Positions 5,494-8,386 of a stretch of DNA of 8,386 nucleotides are shown piece after piece; position 1 is the first letter of the stretch; each line of letters opens with the position of its first letter. Position numbers and translations under genes: made by a program. The stretch spans positions 1 through 8,386 of the forward strand of contig JAUWFF010000029.1 in assembly GCA_030607105.1 (NCBI GenBank), written 5' to 3'. Below the pieces are notes generated by a model. The model had not been told where the DNA came from, made no database searches, and saw only the letters and a list, made by a program, of their open reading frames with translations. The stretch comes from Filomicrobium sp. Lineage in GTDB: Bacteria > Pseudomonadota > Alphaproteobacteria > Rhizobiales > Hyphomicrobiaceae.

Positions 5494-6933
5494 ATGAACG
5501 TTTCTTTTTTTCAGGAACTTCTCAATACCGTTGCAGAGCAGGGACGCTCCTTGCTGCCCAAGGCGCTGTTCGGCGATGAGCCCGAACGGGGCATGCAGAC
5601 GCTTGTCGATGCGCTGGTGTCGGGACGCGGTGAGGCGTCGGGTGTGGCGATCGCACGGCAGATCCTATGTCACTACAAGTTGCTGGGTGCCGAGGAGCGG
5701 CGGGCCTTCTTTCGGTACCTGGCGGCGGCGCCGGTCTTGAAGCCGGACGCGGACCTGGTTCTGGAGGCGGCGGAGACCTACGTGCGGGAGCAGAGTGATA
5801 CGGCGCTGTCACGGTTGCAATCGGTGGTTGAAAGTCCGCGCCAGGAGTTCTTCCGCCGTCTCAATCTGGCACCGGGGGCAACTGCAGAGATCGTCGCAAT
5901 GCGGCGCGACTTATTGCGAATGCCGAAAGACGATGCAGGACTTCAGGCGGTGGATCATGATCTTCGTCACCTGCTTTACTCCTGGTTCAATCGCGGCTTT
6001 TTGGTTTTGCAGCGGATCGACTGGCAGACGCCTGCTGCGATCCTGGAAAAGATCATCGCTTATGAAGCCGTACACGAGATTCGGGGCTGGGAAGATTTGC
6101 GTCGCCGGCTTGATCCGGCCGACCGCCGCTGCTTTGCGTTTTTCCACCCTTCGCTGGTGGATGATCCGTTGATCTTCGTTGAGGTCTCTCTTGGGGATGA
6201 GATTGCCGAGGCGATCGCACCCGTTCTTAATGAGGAGCGTAAGAGCCAGCCGCTGATGGAACCGACGACGGCGGTCTTCTACTCGATTTCTAACTGCCAG
6301 GAGGGACTGCAGGGGATTTCGTTTGGCAACTTCCTCATCAAGCAGGTTGTCGAGGAACTGGTGCGGGAGCTGCCCAGCCTGAAGACGTTCGTGACGCTGT
6401 CCCCGGTGCCGAATTTCGCGCGTTGGCTTGATCGAACCGTCGGCGATGATCGCGAGGAAGTTCTGAGCGACGACGATCGGATTGTGCTGGCCGCTTTGAG
6501 CGATCCGGAATGGTATGAGCGGCATGGCAATGACGAAGAACTGAAGGCCAGTGTGCTGGGTCTGGCGGCGCATTACTTCATCCGTGCCAAGTCGGAGCAG
6601 AACAGGCCGATCGATCCGGTGGCGCGCTTCCATCTTGGTAACGGGGCAAGGCTGGAGCGGATCAACTGGCTCGGGGATGCTTCGGACAAGGGGCTGCGGC
6701 AGGCACACGGGCTGATGGTCAACTATCGCTACGACGTCAAGGATATTGAGAAGAACCACGAAGCCTATGAGAACGATGGGCAGATTGCGGCTTCGCGAGC
6801 TGTGAGGGCTCATCTCAGACCGCTGAAGAAGGGTGGCGTGGAACCTGGCAAGGTGTTGATGCTGCCGAATGTGGCGGCGCAAGCAGAAGAAGGCGGCGAG
6901 AAGTCTTCGTCGGAGACAACCGAGAAGGCGTAG
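5494..6933 (+). CDS. Malonyl-CoA decarboxylase
   Basis: This enzyme converts malonyl-CoA to acetyl-CoA and CO2, either to use malonate as carbon source or to limit malonyl-CoA in the cytosol. The 479-residue product has the two-domain family layout: a helical N-terminal oligomerisation domain (about 1-180) and a C-terminal GNAT-like catalytic domain (about 185-460). The active-site serine lies in FYSIS (Ser264 or Ser266), followed by the family segment GLQGISFGNFLIKQVV. The catalytic histidine is His380 in VARFHLGNGA, matching the essential Ser/His pair known in the human enzyme. INWLGD and GLMVNYRY further on are also conserved. The last 20 residues are a Glu/Ser/Lys tail without family similarity. 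In many rhizobia this gene (matA) sits with a malonyl-CoA synthetase and a malonate carrier. Neither is beside it here, so a role in controlling malonyl-CoA is as likely as malonate catabolism. It lies 153 bp from a divergent gene and ends 129 bp before the zinc peptidase. Confidence 0.95.
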   Translation: MNVSFFQELLNTVAEQGRSLLPKALFGDEPERGMQTLVDALVSGRGEASGVAIARQILCHYKLLGAEERRAFFRYLAAAPVLKPDADLVLEAAETYVREQSDTALSRLQSVVESPRQEFFRRLNLAPGATAEIVAMRRDLLRMPKDDAGLQAVDHDLRHLLYSWFNRGFLVLQRIDWQTPAAILEKIIAYEAVHEIRGWEDLRRRLDPADRRCFAFFHPSLVDDPLIFVEVSLGDEIAEAIAPVLNEERKSQPLMEPTTAVFYSISNCQEGLQGISFGNFLIKQVVEELVRELPSLKTFVTLSPVPNFARWLDRTVGDDREEVLSDDDRIVLAALSDPEWYERHGNDEELKASVLGLAAHYFIRAKSEQNRPIDPVARFHLGNGARLERINWLGDASDKGLRQAHGLMVNYRYDVKDIEKNHEAYENDGQIAASRAVRAHLRPLKKGGVEPGKVLMLPNVAAQAEEGGEKSSSETTEKA

Positions 6934-7004
6934 GCTGGCGTAAAGCACGGTGTAGGGCCTTGCCAGCGGGGTGTTGCCATGCACTATGGCTCGCAATGAG
7001 CAAG

Positions 7005-7031
7005 GTTCCCGTCACGCCCAACGGACGGAAC
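7005..7031 (+). promoter_or_regulatory. Hairpin in the leader of the zinc peptidase gene
   Basis: GTTCCcGTC (7005-7013, one bulged C) can pair with GACGGAAC (7024-7031) across a 10-base loop, giving an 8-bp stem. It sits 18 bases before the Shine-Dalgarno and about 70 bp after the malonyl-CoA decarboxylase stop. There is no T tract after it, so a terminator is less likely than an mRNA leader structure or a protein-binding inverted repeat. Pairing is visible; function is inferred. Confidence 0.35.
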
Positions 7032-7062
7032 TAATTCGCAGTATATTCCGGAGAGTAGCGTC

Positions 7063-8082
7063 ATGCGTTATGACGACCAGGACCGCCGCAGCTCAAATGT
7101 CGAGGATCGGCGGTCACAGGGAGGACGAGGGGGCTTTCGATTTCCCGGTGGCTTCGGAATGCCCGGAAGGGGCAGGCGGCCCGTTAGAATTCCGATAGGC
7201 GGTCGAGGTGGTTTTTCGCTGACGACTCTGCTCATTATTGGAGCCATCATGTTCTTCTTGGGCATCAACCCGCTTGAGATCCTGACAGGCGGGATGGGTG
7301 GCGGTGGCCGCAGCAATATCGACATTCCGCAGTTGCCGAAGTCCGAACAAGCCGGGCGCCCGCAGCCGCGGGGGTCTGGTTTGGACATTCCGGGATTGCC
7401 GGGTAGCCGCGAGACTGCGAAGCCGCGTTCCACCAGTGACGATGAGATGAAGGTGTTCGTCGAGCGCGTTTTGGCGGATACTGAGGATGTCTGGAGCAAG
7501 GTCTTCCGGCAGTTCGGCAAGCAGTATCCTGCGCCGAAGCTGGTTTTGTTCCGCGGCTACACGACGACCGGTTGCGGAATGGGCCAAGCGGCCATGGGAC
7601 CGTTCTATTGTCCACTCGACAAGAAAATCTATATCGACTTGGCGTTTTACGAGCAGCTTAAGCGTCAGTTTTCCGCGCCGGGAGACTTCGCCCAGGCATA
7701 TGTGATCGCGCACGAGGTTGGGCATCACATTCAGACAATTCTTGGGATCGCCGACAAGGTGCAACAGGCCAAGCGCGGGCGCGGCAAGAAGGCCGGAAAC
7801 CAGCTTCAGGTCCGGATGGAGCTGCAGGCTGACTGTCTTGCAGGTGTGTGGGCGGCACAACTCAATCAGCGTTTGGAGCCGGGGGATATCGAGGAAGGGC
7901 TCAACGCGGCGCAGCAGATCGGTGATGATATGATCCAGCGGCGCCAGCAGGGCTATGTCGTCCCTGATGCGTTTACGCACGGAACTGCGGCGCAGCGACA
8001 GAGGTGGTTCAAGTTGGGGTTCAGGGAAGGCCGCATGGCGGCATGTTCGCCGGCTTTTGAACTGCCTTACGAGCGGCTTTGA
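7063..8082 (+). CDS. Membrane-anchored neutral zinc metallopeptidase (YpfJ family)
   Basis: The 339-residue product belongs to the YpfJ/KPN_02809 group of putative neutral zinc metallopeptidases, whose substrates are unknown. In order: an Arg/Gly-rich cytoplasmic segment (1-50), one membrane helix at about 52-74, a Pro/Gly linker (about 75-122) holding two imperfect copies of an 11-residue IDIPxLP-type unit, and the peptidase domain (about 125-335). HEVGHH at 217-222 gives the zinc ligands His217 and His221 and the catalytic Glu218; Glu253 or Asp257 in MELQADC is the probable third ligand. TTTGCGMGQAAMGPFYCPLD (167-186) is a family signature whose Cys171 and Cys183 could form a disulfide. The topology places the catalytic domain in the periplasm. 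It is longer than E. coli YpfJ (about 287) because of the N-terminal part and linker. GGAGAG (7050-7055) ends 7 bases before the ATG. The gene appears to be transcribed alone and ends in an intrinsic terminator. Confidence 0.92.
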   Translation: MRYDDQDRRSSNVEDRRSQGGRGGFRFPGGFGMPGRGRRPVRIPIGGRGGFSLTTLLIIGAIMFFLGINPLEILTGGMGGGGRSNIDIPQLPKSEQAGRPQPRGSGLDIPGLPGSRETAKPRSTSDDEMKVFVERVLADTEDVWSKVFRQFGKQYPAPKLVLFRGYTTTGCGMGQAAMGPFYCPLDKKIYIDLAFYEQLKRQFSAPGDFAQAYVIAHEVGHHIQTILGIADKVQQAKRGRGKKAGNQLQVRMELQADCLAGVWAAQLNQRLEPGDIEEGLNAAQQIGDDMIQRRQQGYVVPDAFTHGTAAQRQRWFKLGFREGRMAACSPAFELPYERL

Positions 8083-8093
8083 GCCTGTCGGTC

Positions 8094-8113
8094 AAACACA
8101 ATGGTGTTTTTTT
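8094..8113 (+). terminator. Weak first intrinsic terminator after the zinc peptidase
   Basis: AAACAC (8094-8099) pairs with GTGTTT (8104-8109) around a four-base loop, followed by four more T. The stem is short and AT-rich, so it would be weak alone. It begins 11 bp after the stop codon, directly ahead of a stronger terminator. Confidence 0.4.
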
Positions 8114-8122
8114 AGTTTGATT

Positions 8123-8153
8123 GGGCGGCTCTTATCTGGGGCCGCCCTTTTTT
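8123..8153 (+). terminator. Intrinsic terminator of the zinc peptidase gene
   Basis: GGGCGGC (8123-8129) pairs perfectly with GCCGCCC (8141-8147), and six T follow at once (8148-8153). This is a textbook Rho-independent terminator about 40 bp after the stop at 8082. It is one-sided: the opposite flank gives an A-rich, not T-rich, tail on the minus strand, so it should not end the convergent gene. Confidence 0.9.
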
Positions 8154-8169
8154 GGTTTATGACGGCACG

Positions 8170-8386
8170 CTAAAGCGAGTTGCCTGTGAACGAACGCGTG
8201 CGGCAGTTCAAGCCCTCGCTGACGAGTACGCTGCAGACCCTGGCGACATCCGTCGCCGAGATGACGGGGCCAGCCAGCAGCGCGTACTTGCGATCCGGGG
8301 CGTTGGAATTGCGCTCGATGATGTAGCGCGGATCGAGATCGCCCAGCGCGCTGGAGTGACGCTGCTTCAGCATGTTCCTCGTGTGT
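8170..8386 (-). CDS. Probable SPOR-domain protein, C-terminal part (runs off the window)
   Basis: The frame ends at 8170 and stays open to the window edge, so the gene's start is probably outside. The visible 71 residues end in a segment that looks like a SPOR domain, the peptidoglycan-binding module found in division and cell-wall proteins. It has RKYALLAGPV, then an Ala/Val-rich helix with Cys-Ser-Val-Leu, then EGLNCRTR, matching the usual order of strand with Gly, helix with Leu, and strand after Gly-x-x-Cys. A short gene starting at the ATG at 8373 is possible, because GAGG lies 3 bases ahead of it, but 67 residues would leave little besides the domain. It is convergent with the zinc peptidase, with 87 bp between their stops. 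The SPOR call rests on pattern resemblance only. Confidence 0.5.
   Translation of the reverse strand, partial: HTRNMLKQRHSSALGDLDPRYIIERNSNAPDRKYALLAGPVISATDVARVCSVLVSEGLNCRTRSFTGNSL

Noticed and set aside
5911..6996. Long open frame (361 codons) antisense to malonyl-CoA decarboxylase
   Set aside because: The sense frame has full family motifs. The antisense product shows no motif and has the skewed composition expected of a mirror frame in GC-rich DNA.
7027..7048. GGAAC at 7027 as an EcfG-type general stress promoter -35
   Set aside because: No GTT-type -10 lies at the required 16-17 base spacing.
7114..7980. Open frame of 288 codons antisense to the zinc peptidase
   Set aside because: It is a mirror of a well-supported gene; no ribosome site and no recognisable domain.

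Overview
The window looks like an ordinary chromosomal segment from an alphaproteobacterium, most likely of the order Hyphomicrobiales (Rhizobiales). The clues are the GC-rich genes, an EF-P beginning with the ASSIRKGNV and [14 protein letters not shown] segments typical of that order, and the mix of an EpmA/EpmB pair, a stand-alone malonyl-CoA decarboxylase and a YpfJ-type zinc peptidase. I cannot place it to genus. There are no rRNA or tRNA genes, insertion sequences, CRISPR arrays or phage genes.

Layout. (1) 62-346 (+) encodes a small secreted four-cysteine protein of unknown role. (2) 347-840 has no convincing gene, and its second part is clearly AT-richer than the rest. (3) 841-3990 (-) is a compact three-gene run, epmA, epmB, then a di-heme cytochrome c peroxidase. 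epmA and epmB overlap by ATGA, and the peroxidase starts 7 bp after epmB. (4) efp (+) is divergent from epmA across a 154-bp gap and begins with GTG. (5) 4855-5340 (-) encodes a small protein with a papain/C39-like Cys-Gly-Pro and His arrangement, convergent with efp. (6) 5494-6933 (+) is malonyl-CoA decarboxylase. (7) 7063-8082 (+) is a membrane-anchored neutral zinc metallopeptidase, followed by a clear intrinsic terminator. (8) 8170-8386 (-) is the C-terminal part of a probable SPOR-domain protein that runs off the window.

How the genes fit together. EpmB isomerises lysine to beta-lysine and EpmA attaches it to Lys34 of EF-P, which then rescues ribosomes stalled at polyproline. Enzymes and target sit side by side here, and EF-P keeps the Lys34 loop. 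No EpmC hydroxylase is present in the window. The peroxidase, a periplasmic enzyme, appears to be the third gene of the epm transcription unit, an unexpected partner. The other genes are independent housekeeping or envelope functions.

I do not see a clearly new multi-gene system. The items most worth a second look are the peroxidase attached to epmAB, the unnamed Cys/His protein at 4855-5340, and the AT-rich gap at 347-840.
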